DNA of 64,000 nucleotides from Heliocidaris erythrogramma (GCA_025617745.1 CM046853.1:60650616-60714615), one strand, 5' to 3'; shown: positions 48,500 through 61,075, counted from the first letter of the stretch. Program-made: numbers and translations. Notes: a model not told the origin generated them from the sequence alone.

Positions 48500-51470
48500 G
48501 CCCTATAAGAACAAGAATCCGTCCTACCATTCGAATTGTTTCATGTTCTGTCGATCAAAAGAATGATATTCTTTGTCAACCTTGTCACGATTTGGATATT
48601 CTTAATCTCAATGGTATTGTGTCTCTGTCCTTCGCCAAACCATGTTAACTTGAGATAATTAGGCCTACTCCCAAATTTAGCTACTTGGATGATAATGTTG
48701 TAGAACTATCGGTATTTTATGTAACGAATAGCGAAAAGCTCCCTTAATTTGGGGCCACCAACAACGCATGTACATCAAAAGTCCGACTTATGTGACCGTT
48801 TCGTTTAATAGTACCACATTTTTTTTATAATTTGAATTTTTATCGTTGGCTTTCCTCTCGCCAAATCAAAAGTCCAATTATTCCATTTCCAAAGCTACAG
48901 CAACGAAGCAGTCGGCTTAGCCTTATTCATAGACTGAATGAATAACTGAGAACAATTTTGACGGGAGGGTACGCACAGTTCCATCTCCCTCTCTGTGTTA
49001 CTTTTGAAACATTATCCACTCGTTCAATGTCATTAATCGTGTTGCTCACGATGCGTCATTTGGTGACGTAGGGCTGCGTCAGCGACTTCTGGGGTCTTTG
49101 ACGCACCATTTGATATCGGACAAAAAGTGAATGCAAAATGAACAGCACAGATTTTGCGTTAAATTACTGAAGTATTCATTATCTCCAGCGGCTTGATCAG
49201 GTAATAACGCAATCAAAATAACGCTTTTTGTGCAATGGGTATTAGGAGAGAATGGTTTGCGTCTGAGAAAGGAGAAGTGCGACTTGACCAATACTTACGC
49301 TGTGGAAGACACTGACTGCCCTAATCATTGTGTATGAGAATAATGGAACCGCATCTTGGGAAGATATTTGCAAAATATTGCAAATCATAAGATTTCAGTG
49401 TTATTATAAACAAGAAAACAGACGACAACAATGGTAAATGTACTTAAAAGTTACCTTTAAAAACTTGCAAGTCTAAAAGTTTGCATTATATGCCACTTGA
49501 ATATGACATGCTTGATATATTTTCAACTCAAATTCAGTTTACTTTCTGTTCATTGCGTTGAATATGAAAATTATTATGACCAACTATATACATGTGTTGG
49601 GTTCTTGATCAGGACTCACGACGTGTTTAGGCCAAAAGAGAGGGTAAAGTATCTCTAGCACGTGACTTTAACTATGTCATGGGCATTTAAATGTGTGATA
49701 ATATTCAGGAGCACCGTCAATGAATCGAAATTGATTCATCAGATTAAATGCCACTTTCCTACGATAAAATCATTCTTTAAATTCGATGTAAGATTTCGAC
49801 AACATGAACTTATCATATCCAAAAGATGCGTGGTTTATTTTTGAAGTAAAATGTTCGTTGGCAGTTGTGAATGTTGCCAAGAAATGAAACAAAAGTGCGT
49901 CATTTCTTCTTTTCAATATTTTCAAATGTATTATGTAGTATGATTTTACCGTACATGACATCGCATATGGCAAATTTGTACAAATGAATGAAATTGGGTA
50001 GTTATAAACAAATATCTAGAAATTCAGCTTGAAATGCTATTTTACTATTTCCATTAATATTCTGTTAATCGCCATAAGGCCCAGGAATTGATTGCTTTAA
50101 TTTTATTGTGATTTTGACTCATTATTTTAGACCTAATCCGTTGCAAGAGAACCCCATGTTTAATCTCCAAAATTATTTATAATATGGGTAATGTTTCCAA
50201 ATGACCAGTAATTTGAAAATAAGATCATACTGACACATTGAGTATATTTATGACATTCTTGCTGTAATCAATGCTAACTTCAATTATAGCTTAATTTTTC
50301 TTTATTTAAATTCAAATTATCTATCAGTTGACCAATAGTAATTAGAATTAGAATCGAAAAGTCACTTGATACGTTATATTAAAGAAGAAAGTAATGTCAT
50401 TATAGGTATTTAACAATGAATATATCACTTAAGAAGACATTTTTTTAATTTGAAGATAAGATATAATTATATTTTTTTTGATCCCTTTATTTATTTTGCT
50501 GCAACGGTAAAATCTTTATCTATTCTGAAGCAACGGTAAAATCTTTTTGTAATAAAATGAACAGATATATATGTTAAAATAAAATGGAAAATAAAGTAAC
50601 ATTGGGAAACAAACTTAGAATTTTAATTTCTTTATACTTTGCACGATAAGGTAATTGTCAAATTTTGAAGGATCATCATTGATAATAGTAATTACGTCAT
50701 GATTACTTTAATTATGATAATTAAATATTGCCAAGGACCACAGTTAAAGCAACAACATACGTGTAAAGTAGTCTTCGTAGTGATAATGTGTTAAGGTCCG
50801 ATAGTGTCATTTTGTAAATCTTGACCACTATTAATTTTTGTTATGATACGAAATGAAGAAACATTAATAAAGACAGAATAATTTAATTAAAGGATCAAAG
50901 AGTCAGGAAGGAAAACAACTTAATGATGGATGTAATGTTGTTTTACCCTTAATGGGCGATTTGGGAAAAACATTTTAAACTTTGCATTATTAATAGAAAT
51001 TCATTTTCTGATGATAAATAAATTCTTTGAAAAGTAAAATATCTTTCGGGCATGATCAATCTCATCTAATCAACAATAAATTAATATTTTGCCAATCAAT
51101 TTTTTTTTCTTCCTGGGGCCTAATTACATGCTTATACGGGGTAGAAATTATGGGTCATGGCATACTTTGGTAGTACACTACAAAGTGACCAATCTTCTAA
51201 TATGAAAGAAGAGCGCTCTCTCTAGCTCTGTAATGACTTTAAGCAACATGACCAAACATATATTATTGGCAATGTATGAAAAGTGTGTAAATGTTCCCTC
51301 GTATCTATAGTGTCCATTTAATTACTCATTCACTGAATAAAGGTATCATTTTGGATTCTGCGAGTGTAATGTAAAGCTTGTCTCTCTTACATATTGACTG
51401 GCTTGGTACAGATTCCTACGAACATGTCTGTAATGAACAAATGAAATGAAGTGAAAGTGGAGAAAGAGAA
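48500..51470. other. Gene-free AT-rich stretch downstream of the TRH-type gene
   Basis: I see no coding frame above about 70 codons and no clear element. There is a small direct repeat (gcaacggtaaaatcttt) at about 50501 and 50531. Confidence 0.5.
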
Positions 51471-51474
51471 AGTG

Positions 51475-51695
51475 TGAGAGAGAGAGAGAGAGTGATTGGG
51501 GGGGGGGGGTGTGAGGGGAGAGTGAGAACAGGAAAAGAGCAATATACTGTATAAACGAGGGAAAGACAGACAGACAGGGAGAGGGAAAGTGTTAACGGGA
51601 GATTTTAAGAAGGGAAAGACAGAAAGGGAGGAAATAATTTTATAGCGGGAAAATGGTGAGAGACAGGGAGAGAGAGAGAGATAGAGAGAGTAAGG

Positions 51696-51735
<40 letters not shown>

Positions 51736-51736
51736 A
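51475..51736 (+). repeat. GA-rich microsatellite with a G-tract
   Basis: (ga)n with interruptions and a run of G near 51499. Another (ga)n run lies at 52161-52191. The Arg/Glu-rich open frame across it comes from the repeat. Confidence 0.9.
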
Positions 51737-52156
51737 GTAGGAAGTACGTGTAGTTTTAATCATCACTTTATTTTAATATTGAAATCAAACAAAGAACATA
51801 ATAGAGAACAAAATCTACACCGAGGTCATGCATTATCACATTTTGAAAGAATTTCAAACTTTATGATAGTGGCACAGTATAAATCAATATCATATTTGAA
51901 TTACCTATACATTAGTTAAGGTGCCGAAAGGTGAGAATCAGCAAATTTTATTCTAATTAATAATCTTGGCATTAATATATGGGATTTCCAAGCGCATTTC
52001 GTCTGATTGAGAGCCAGAAGGGCATTAGCTCGCACCAACGTCCTTCTGGCCCCAAGAAGACGATTTATTGCCAGACAGTAATAAGATGGCAAGACATGAC
52101 AGATGAGGAGGTGGTGTAATTGAAAAAGAGCAATATACTGTATTGGACAGAAAAGA

Positions 52157-52199
<43 letters not shown>

Positions 52200-53762
52200 T
52201 AGATCAAGTAGATAGAGTGACGGTGAAGAGTACCAAAAAAAAAAGAGAGAAATAATGGACGCATATAACATGCGAATACAGAGAGAGTGCCGGTGAATAA
52301 TTATACAATTGTAAACAGAAAGAGATAAATAATAATCCCATTGAATATGCAATTATCGAAAAATACATGTATATAGTTAAACCTTTCGACCCTCCACGCT
52401 CCATTAAAAAAAAACATTTCCTGATATAAATACGGAGGAAAGTATAACCTTATAGACAATCTGGTTTCGTGGATTAGATGGGTCTGCTAAACGAGGCAAC
52501 AAGAGAGAGAGAGAGCGTGAGAGAACATGATGATAGAAAAAATAGAAAGTTAGATGCTGGAAGATATATCGTCAAAACAAACGAAACACTGCGGCTATGC
52601 TATAAAGTGAACTAGATCAGATCAATCTTTTACTCCTCTGCATATTGTCAATCAACATGCTAATACTCCTCTTGTAAGAAGAAAAGAAAGAGTCATGAAT
52701 ATAGTTTGGGATTTTGGTTAATTTTGCGGGGCTTAATCCAGAAGAAGCACATTCATTTCAAAGAAAAACTATTTTAGAGTTTTGTCATTTCAATTAACGT
52801 TAGATGGAAAGAGAGATTTCAGAGGATAATCAATTTGTTGTAGATGAAGAAATGACAGGTCCAGTCAGTGAGAGCATTAGATCCTAAAAAAACTCATCGT
52901 TTTGGAAAGCTCCCCCCACCCCCCAGGCATTTCATCTACACCCCAGTGCTTTGTGCACGCCTGTAAAATGGCAGCTGGCTGGAGTGCTCCCCTGGGAGTG
53001 AAGAAGGTGCACACATTGTGTACGGGAAAGCCTTAATCCGAAATCCGAAATTTCACATTATTGTTGTAATCATTATTATTATTATTATCATCATCATCAT
53101 CATTGGTATTATTATTATTATTATTGTTGTGGTTGTTGTTGTTGCTATTATTTATATATCATAGACGCCGATAAAACAGGAGATTACATGAAGATAACAA
53201 ACTTTAAAATATGGTAAGTCTAATATCGTGAGCCACGATATAATCAGCACACCACAGGTACAGTGGTAAATGATATGGGGTATGGGGGGGGGGGGGGGGG
53301 GGGAAACACCTTCGGGCCTGTGAAATACAACGATAAATGTTTCATTAAAATAATTCTATAGGTTTTATAGCGACAATATTGAGCTATTGTGTGAGTAAAT
53401 GATGATAACTGAAGGAATTAAAGAAGACTGCTGAAAATCACAAGCAATGAAAAGAGTAAGTCATGATTGAAATAATGAGAGTATTTTTATGGGACACCGA
53501 TACTAAGATAATTCTTCAATGGAAAAATAAAGAGAGTGAAACAAATTATATATTCTACTTTTCCTTCCAAGCAGAACTTAAGGTTTTCTATAAAACGAAA
53601 TGATCATTGCATGTCAAAAAGAAAAGTAAATAAAATAAAATAATTGCGCTACCGTTATGAGCTAAAGAGGGCGCTAGTCTGATGTTAGCAAGCAGAACCA
53701 CATAACTACGTCTTTGCTCAAATCTGTTCCTGATACATTTTCCCGTTGTGTATTAAAATTCG

Positions 53763-53838
53763 ATGCATAGATCAATGCCCGCGTTTAATTCACTGTTATC
53801 ATGCATATATCAATGCCCGCGTTTAATTCACTGTTATC
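53763..53838 (+). repeat. 38-bp tandem duplication
   Basis: Two units starting atgcata(g/t)atcaatgcccgcg differ at a single base, so the event is recent. Confidence 0.95.
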
Positions 53839-54635
53839 AGTCATATAAACTAAAAATATAATTGTTTTATGATGTAGTAAACGTGTATATTAGTAATGAT
53901 ACACTGGGGTTCTAAGAGTAGATTTTCGGTGGCGGTGCTTCATTAAGTGTAGTAGAATTTTCATTACTTGCTCTCAAATTGTTAGGTTGGAATTTCGTGT
54001 CCTTTTTAATTATTGCCATAACAAGAGAAAATAGCGGAAGACACTAGCTTTTTAATTTATATTTCAATTTTTATCACCGTTAACAGACATCATAAGCTAT
54101 AGCAAAAGGCTCTATATGTTACATATCTGACGACAAAGAGGGCTCACTTCGCTTGCTGAAATTTGTCGAAATGATTTGCGAGGTGATTAACGACGATAAC
54201 CCACTGACAGAGTGTAGAAAAGACATTTTCATCGGCAGAAAGAGCTCAGTATTTCAAAGTTTTGATAAAGATCATAATAATGTCCATTGTGGGAATAATT
54301 TTGTATTACTAGTATCGTACGCATTATGGGCTGATAGTAGAGGGTTTAATACATTTGATATACTCTGAATGCTTAACACCAAAGCGGCAAAAATACACCA
54401 AAAACAACGAACAAACACCATCAAACAAAACATATCTTAGATATTGGCATTTTGAAATGCATCCGTGTAGAATTCAATCACCAGGATACAAATGATGCTA
54501 CGACCAATGTTCGAAGTGCAATAAACCATACAGGGTATTATGAATAAGTAATTTCAAGAATCTTGTTTTTTTTTTTAATACGATGTCAATAATTGCATTA
54601 TATTATACATGAGCAGATGCGAGCTGGCGTAATCA

Positions 54636-54720
54636 GGAATGGCTCTGTGGTAGAGCAGTGATTTCGTCGTAACCGGAAGTTGAAGCATGAATGTCCTGGA
54701 GTCAGGCATGAATCTTCACT
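54636..54720 (+). pseudogene. Degenerate tRNA-like segment
   Basis: TGGCTCTGTGGTAGAGCAGTGATTTCG resembles a tRNA D-arm/A-box followed by an anticodon-arm-like stretch. The expected GGTTCGANTC B-box is not intact, so it is most likely a SINE-derived relic. Confidence 0.3.
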
Positions 54721-55078
54721 GACATATAATACCGGTAATCTTAAAGATTTATTCAAAGTATTTAATTTAACAGATACAATTTTTAAATGATGACATTATT
54801 AGCCATCTAGTGACATTTTCAAATCAAAGTCATAAAAGCAAAATATGTGGAAAATAAAAAGACAAAATGTACCGGTCACTATGTTCTAATGGATCTTTTG
54901 GATATGTTCTCAAGTTCGAGTGTGGGGGTTATTCGTGAGCAGTCAGAGATGTCATCACCCCCTCATCTCTCGTATTATTGCCCCCATCGAGGAAGCCGCG
55001 GGAGGGCTACTTCAACCAGATAGGTCACCCTCCGCTCCAGGGAGGGTCATCATCATCACCCCCAAAGATCACATCTCC

Positions 55079-55091
55079 GTTGCCTAGCAAC
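55079..55091. promoter_or_regulatory. X-box (RFX-binding motif), perfect half-sites
   Basis: GTTGCCTAGCAAC has both RFX half-sites (GTTGCC and AGCAAC) with a one-base spacer. It lies in a locally GC-rich stretch (54940-55080), just upstream of ATGs at 55100 and 55200. RFX X-boxes within about 100 bp of the start are typical of ciliary gene promoters. Confidence 0.55.
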
Positions 55092-55199
55092 CACTGTCAA
55101 TGAAATTCAACGAACTTACCGGCGGTTTCGGAGTACTAGTAAACGACAAATGCTGTGGTTGAACTTCTTACTAAAAATGCGCAATACTCGCTAAAATGC

Positions 55200-55406
55200 A
55201 TGGATAGGACTGACTCAACCATAACCGAATTCTTTGCGACGCAAAGTATTTGGCATGTTTCTCCGAAATTACCAGTAGCTTTTGAGTATTCTGACCCAAG
55301 ATTATTACGGTTTAAGCGAGAACAGAAGATCCAGCCAACCATACGAAAGCAAGCGGGAATGAATAGGGCGCCTCGAAAAGTTCTATTGTTGGATTGGCAG
55401 AGTTAG
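55200..55406 (+). CDS. Unidentified 68-residue protein downstream of an X-box
   Basis: ATG at 55200 and TAG at 55404-55406. The product (MDRTDSTITEFF...) is rich in charged and aromatic residues and basic towards its C-terminus (KREQKIQPTIRKQ, NRAPRKV). It has no signal peptide or membrane segment, as expected for small axonemal or cytosolic proteins. The frame is open back to a stop at 55127. The X-box at 55079 and GC-rich upstream sequence support a real transcript. An earlier ATG at 55100 opens only a 20-codon frame. I recognise no family, and the ATG context is weak (T at -3, G at +4). It might also be one exon of a larger gene. Confidence 0.3.
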   Translation: MDRTDSTITEFFATQSIWHVSPKLPVAFEYSDPRLLRFKREQKIQPTIRKQAGMNRAPRKVLLLDWQS

Positions 55407-56355
55407 GACGTCCCGTATGGTAACCAAAAACGACAATCGCTTGTAATACGGCTGTTTAATACACACAGAGTAGCGAAGCAAACACAACTTATGAATACAT
55501 TGATGTTACGTGCCATGATCTTCAGAAACTGAAGCCCGTGATTTCTTCTTCAAGACTCCACGCCGACGGCGTATCTCGGGTCCTATCCAAGTGTGATCTA
55601 TGCTCATCCGATATCGTTTAGTGAAACAAAGTAATATTCAAGTTTTTCTCCTGAAGTTTTAACAAGAATTTTTTTTTGGAAATGTTGTGATTTGTTGCCA
55701 GTAAGCAAGCCATGCATTGCTGAAACATCGCTGGCACATAACATGACATATAAATGGATGGCACAAAGGTAAGGTTACACGCTTGGTGTAAAATTTTGTT
55801 GTTCTCGAAAATATAGAACTGCATGCATGCATGGTAACATTAAGATTTTATCTGGTGTGCAAATGTATAGTACATGTACTATAGCTCCTTACCTGACAAA
55901 TTTGAGATCTTCAAAACCAGATTAATTCACAAGATGAACTGGAAATCCTTGTTTTACCTATGCATTCGTTTTCCTTCCGCCAAGTTATAGTATCTATCTG
56001 CTTGCTTACTATCTAACAATATCATTTCTAAAAGACTAACATTAATTCATCTCCTCTCCAGACAAAACAAACAGAATGTGCGGTAGTTCAAGCACATCAT
56101 CAGTAACACCATCGATGATAAATTAAAATAAGACATGAAGAAAAATAGAACCTTCATAATCTGATGATTAAAAATTACTTCAAAAACACACCAAAGAACT
56201 TAGGAAGTTCTAGTGAGTATAAGTATTTAAGATACAGAAGAGTCCAATGATTTGTCAGATAAGACATGTATAGATAAGATATTCCGCAACAAGATTACCT
56301 CCAGAGTAAAGGCTCAGTAAGTAGACGGACACATGATAAATAATATACCGTCTTT

Positions 56356-56496
56356 CAGTACTCATCAACACCATTTGCAGAATCCTCCTTCACTGAAGTA
56401 GGAAAGCCCTGGAATGATCTACCCCAACAGAATGTGGACATTAAATTCAGAGCAGTATTCAAATCTGCAACCCAACAACTAAGCCAAATCGCATAA
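56356..56496 (+). pseudogene. LINE reverse-transcriptase C-terminal relic
   Basis: Translation from 56356 to the TAA at 56494 has the pattern SSFTEVGKPWNDLP...FRAVFKSATQQL. This fits the C-terminal tail of non-LTR reverse transcriptases (aromatic-N-x-LP, then FK followed by a hydrophobic helix). No ORF remains upstream. Related short duplications occur around it (56176-56240 with 56650-56730; 56616-56661 with 56727-56772). Confidence 0.4.
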
Positions 56497-58199
56497 CCCT
56501 AGTAGATAGAACCAAATCTTCATCATAAAATACTCACTCTCGTCAAGCCCCAAGTTATACTTCCAGTCATAGTTCCCAGTGGACCATTCGGAAGTGATCA
56601 ACACAAGGCACAAGGTATGAATCTACAAAAGTAAAGTGGGTCGTCTACTAAAAATGCAAACTTCAAAGACACACCAAAGAACTTAGGAAGTACTTATACA
56701 TTATATAGGGAGCAAAAGTATTTGAGGTAGAGAATATGAATCTTCAAAATTAAAGTGGGTCGTCTATCAAAAATGCAAACTTTGCACAGAATTTGAGTGA
56801 AGGATGCTTGTTTTGCAAATTGCATAATGCAGATTTTTAATATATATTTGAGTAGGATATTCAATAAAACTTCCCTATGGAAATTTATTTCGAAAGTATG
56901 TCCTATTATTTTATACTCACAGCAATTTTACTCTTCTGTATATACAGGCTCGCCTTGTTGGTAATGAATCTTGTTCTTTCACTGGGTTCTTTCTGTACGA
57001 GTTTACATGATCACCATAGATTTATTTACTTGAACTAAACGAAAACAATATATTTTTTATGTGAGAGAAGAAGAACATGTTCACCCGATAGTTGTTAAAG
57101 TTGGGTAGAGTTTTTGTGGTTACTGAAATAGCTCATTATAATTATATTCAAACAACGTTTTTCATATTTCCAACAGCACCTGAAATCTAATGATGCTGAT
57201 ATGATGTACACACTTACACTTTCTCCAAAACTCATACACAATTTATAATCCGTATTGATTAATGACCATCAACAGTGATAACACATGGCTATATAGATCC
57301 AGTGTGGACACCATGTAACAAACAAGTTTGCCATCATAATAGTTCAGGGGAGGTGCTCGAAGAGGGGAGGAGGATATGAGCTACCTTCTACCAAAAATTT
57401 CCTTCTGATGATTCATGTCTGTTGTCAAATTTTAAGATTAAATAATTTCGTGGTTATTATCGTCTGAAAACACTTTGACTTTCATATTTCATTATTGGCA
57501 AACTATGCTGCCCTGTACACTTGTCGGTAAGATTTGTCTGACAACCCCCCCCCCCCCCCCAATGACAAATCCTCAATGTTCCTACTACGCCCCTGATGTA
57601 GGTGTCAGGTAAGAGCTTGTTCATGTTGCTCGACCACCTGCTCGTTCTGTCAAACACGATCACAACCTAGCATTTCTATTGTGTTGTGTAAAAATAAACA
57701 CCGATCCGTTACTGTCATGACTCGTGTGAGAATAATGAAGAGGAAAGACTTAATGGACCCGGCCGATGGATTCATCATGAGATTATCGACCAATTTTACC
57801 ATGAGTTATTTTTTAATTCTTCTTTTCTGGGGTTCAAGGGGTCAATCCATTAATGGATAGTCTAGGCTTGCCCTTGAAGCTCGCCATGCTTAAAAATTGC
57901 GCTGCATTTTAATTTTTCGCCATGCATGTACTACAACTGCTTTACATGCGAAGCTATTTGTCACTCGGAGGAAGTTTAGTTTTTATTACTTGTACTTGAT
58001 ATTGACCTGTTTGTACCTGACCTACATTATTTCAGATGTAATTCGATTCCAGAGATGAAAGTGAACGTGATCATTTATTTCTTTACTCAAAAAAATCTGT
58101 CACTGTATGCAATATATGCATTGGTTTTGTTTGAATCATAACTGTAATCTGACCTCAAATCACTGCATTAATAAGAGAGAGAGATGGGAAAATAAAGAT

Positions 58200-58270
58200 A
58201 AAATTAGAGTGTGGGTGCATGTGTGAATGTTGTGTGAGAGAGAGAGAGAGGGGGGGGGGGGGGGGGGGGA
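58200..58270. repeat. GA microsatellite plus G-tract
   Basis: (ga)n followed by about 20 consecutive G residues at roughly 58250-58269. Confidence 0.95.
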
Positions 58271-58548
58271 AGAGACAGACAGATCGAAAGCCTGAAGGGG
58301 CAGTCGTAAATTAGCACGGTTAAAAAAGTATCGGCGATGGAAATCAATTTCATATACCAAATTGTTAAAGGTCAATACATGTGAATTAGAAGCATGGAAG
58401 GATATCTGCCCTTTTTCGGTTCGACATTGCAGTTGTAGACGAACGTCCAATCTCATATGATCCACATTAAAGTCGGGTTTAGTGACTGAGACTACGACAC
58501 AACACATCTCACCGACAGCTGACGTCGACTCGAACACGTGCGATACAT

Positions 58549-58562
58549 GTTGTCATGGTAAC
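58549..58562. promoter_or_regulatory. X-box-like motif
   Basis: GTTGTCATGGTAAC matches the RFX consensus (GTTGCC-AT-GGNAAC) at all but one position. CpG-richer sequence surrounds it (58480-58620). Open frames start on both sides, but none is convincing: on the minus strand a frame from an ATG just below 58510 runs into a GA/G microsatellite. Confidence 0.35.
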
Positions 58563-58772
58563 ACACGACGCCGAATACATATCAACACACAGATGTCGGG
58601 TTCGAGTTCAACGTGAGATTGGTTACCTCGTCAAAGTTGCCACTTCCAAACTCGAATCATGTCATTGTGATGATGTGTAGCGATGGTGTAAAAACGCAAC
58701 CATTGTTTTCTCCCCTCGTGTATAAGATTAAGATTCGTTCTATTCTGTGGAAGAAAGAGATGCCACTTGCTC

Positions 58773-59008
58773 AATAGACCTGTTTACTAAGTGATTCAAA
58801 TTTATGGATGTTTCTTTCCTGGGGACCTATTAACGAGGTATTCCATTAACCTGTTATTAATGAATGAACTACAATACTTGGAATCCAGTTTGCATACATT
58901 ACTTGTTGCTATGTCTGACAAGGCTCTGGCAAGCTTTCAGGTTGTCAAGAACAACCTTTGTTTCAAAAGTATGCATAAAATTTGAATCACTTTGTAAACA
59001 GGTCTATT
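58773..59008. mobile_element. TA-flanked MITE, copy 2 (intact ends)
   Basis: The left end gacctgtttactaagtga and the right end, reversed, gacctgtttacaaagtga form terminal inverted repeats of about 30 bp. TA lies immediately outside both. TA target sites suggest the Tc1/mariner superfamily. It is 236 bp and non-coding, in the same orientation as copy 1, 45 kb away. Confidence 0.8.
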
Positions 59009-59782
59009 TAGCGATGTCACAGCATTGTGTGGCCTGTCGTGCTCTCATATTTATGACTGTATAACAACATTTAGCACTATCATCTGATCATTACGAACTT
59101 ACATTGTAATTTCAAAAAGAAAAAAATAAATTATTGGGAGTATCATGTAAAACTTGACGTGGCATGAAGTACCTTTTCTTACTTAGTCCTCCACCAGTAG
59201 CAATATAGTATTGCCCCCGTCTCTTATTTCGCTTTAATTGATTCCATGAATTCTCTTTAGATCTTCTTCAACATCGCAATGTCACGTCACGTCACACCTT
59301 CTAGAGATGGTTTGAGGAAAATGTATCTCCAGAAGTAGCCGTCGTAGCTTTGAGACCTGTCCGAATGATAGTAGTGAACGTGCCAAGGTTATGATAATGT
59401 CAAAGAGGGGTTCTCTATCACGCCAAAGTAATGTTTTATCGATTTTTTTTTTACAAACCGCCAAGACTAGTGTCTTTAATGATCTTTAGACTAACATGAG
59501 AAAGAACATGATCGTCAGATGATCTTGTTGACCAACATTGGGGAGACATAGTGTTGAAAATCAATACATCGTGTCTCATCACATGCATGGTCTCTCGACA
59601 CTGACGATGTTCAATACGGGTGCTTTTGTTTGAGCGAATGTTGGTGAAACAAAGGACAAGATGAACATCAAAACATTTGGGCATAGACACAGCGTGTCTG
59701 ACAAAACCACACGACCATTTAATCAATACTTCTTTCAATTTACACAAGTTTACTGAATAAACATGACATGTACATTCACCGC

Positions 59783-60013
59783 CTATGTTGATGTCGTGCA
59801 AACATTGCACCAGCTCATAAGGCAGTTTTCGGCGGGTGCGAACGAGTCAGAAATTCGATCAACTTGATCTTGAATGTGGTAGTTTGCCGTCTTTGTCTTT
59901 GGGGGCACCCGCTGTAGTGGTTTTGAGGGAACAGGTTGTAGCGGTTTAAGAGATCGAAGCGATGTGTTCAAACTGAGAAGGGTGAGAGAGAGAGCTAGTA
60001 TAGTCTTATTCAT
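59783..60013 (-). CDS. Putative secreted 76-residue peptide, family unknown
   Basis: ATG at 60013-60011, TAG at 59785-59783. Residues 1-20 look like a signal peptide: MNK, then the hydrophobic core TILALSLTLLSL, then polar NTS. The rest is basic and proline-rich (KPLQPVPSKPLQRVPPK), then an acidic helical stretch, and ends with a cysteine cluster C-x4-C-x2-C (NCLMSWCNVC). Position -3 is G. No dibasic amidation site is present, so it is not an ordinary neuropeptide precursor. The start codon overlaps an X-box-like motif that fits a + strand gene better, which counts against this frame. It could also be a chance frame. Confidence 0.25.
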   Translation of the reverse strand: MNKTILALSLTLLSLNTSLRSLKPLQPVPSKPLQRVPPKTKTANYHIQDQVDRISDSFAPAENCLMSWCNVCTTST

Positions 60014-60025
60014 TACTATGGCAAC
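60012..60025. promoter_or_regulatory. X-box-like motif upstream of a + strand start
   Basis: ATTACTATGGCAAC has a perfect right half (GGCAAC) and five of six matches in the left half with a two-base spacer. It is 43 bp upstream of the ATG at 60069, the usual position in RFX-controlled ciliary promoters. Confidence 0.4.
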
Positions 60026-60068
60026 ACTGGACTGAGCAGACACAGATTCCTAATATTTCCTGAACTTC

Positions 60069-60150
60069 ATGGAAATATGGCCCAGGATTTATGAACCTGC
60101 TCCATTCGTTGATCAGACAACATCTCTTCTCACTCCTGCTAAAGGAGAAG
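60069..60150 (+). CDS. Candidate first coding exon of an unidentified gene
   Basis: The ATG at 60069 opens MEIWPRIYEPAPFV..., a Pro/aromatic-rich N-terminus. At 60151 the sequence GGAGAAG/gtaaca makes a reasonable donor after 27 codons plus one base. Beyond that point the open frame becomes a Phe-rich string of low quality, as expected for intron. With the X-box 43 bp upstream this resembles a first exon of a cilium-related gene extending right. No following exon is recognisable before 64000, and I cannot name the protein. Confidence 0.25.
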
Positions 60151-61075
60151 GTAACATCCAATCTCGGCTTGGTTACAGGCTACCATCTTTTACCTCTCTC
60201 CAGTCAAAGTTTCATTTCATTTTTTTTTCTTTCTTTGTAATTTTCGATGGAATCTTCTCTTCTACACATGCTTATTGATTTCCCGTCGAGTGAAAATGAA
60301 TATTTCTCTAGTTTTTCCACTAACATGCTACAATCATGATAATAAACACCTCTTTAATTGTTTGATTAAAAATGCTGTTTTCCAAATACGATGATTTCCT
60401 ATATCATTTTCCAGTGGCTGAAAATGAAATGCGAATGCTATAATCATGATACTGATAATGGCAGATATGATAAGTATGCACCTGATACAGCCTATGTAGA
60501 GCACATCGGTATAGGAAATATGAGTCCAATATTCATCTTTCTTTGCTTTCTCTTCATGATTAGCAGACTCCCCGTGTTCTAATGTTGTTTTAAGTTTCTA
60601 TACAGTTAAAAATCAGCAACAAGAAAGCTTTGTGGATTTGAATTAAATTTGTTTGTAACAAGTGTTCACATTCGAGTGATAAACGTGATGATAATGTATT
60701 TCTCATTGTACTTCACACTTCTAAGCTAAAATATAAAACAGGTGGGGAAATATTCCATAGATATGGAAACGGCTCATAAATGGAAATACTGAAAACATAC
60801 TCCGTTGGTGTTATACCGGGATCTCAAGATAAATCTAATGTCGAATTTAGTCCAAAAATATTTCCAAAATTCTCACATATGCACAAAACTGTGCTTTTTA
60901 CTCGGAGGCATCACTTAATTTTGATAAAATGTTGGGCCATCAAGGAAGGCTTATTGCGTATACCTTCCCTGTAATGGTACTGGTAGACACCCCCTCCCTG
61001 AAAAAAAAGAAAACTGTTAAACTAAATTGTGATTTATGAACAATCTTTACAGTGCGTCGCAGAATATAAAATTTC

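Noticed and set aside
58160..58510. Minus-strand gene downstream of the X-box at 58549
   Set aside because: The frame runs into a GA/G microsatellite, has no recognisable domain, and its best upstream start is not an ATG.
58791..58985. Small protein at 58791
   Set aside because: It lies wholly inside the TA-flanked MITE, and the equivalent frame in the copy at 13.6 kb is not conserved as coding.
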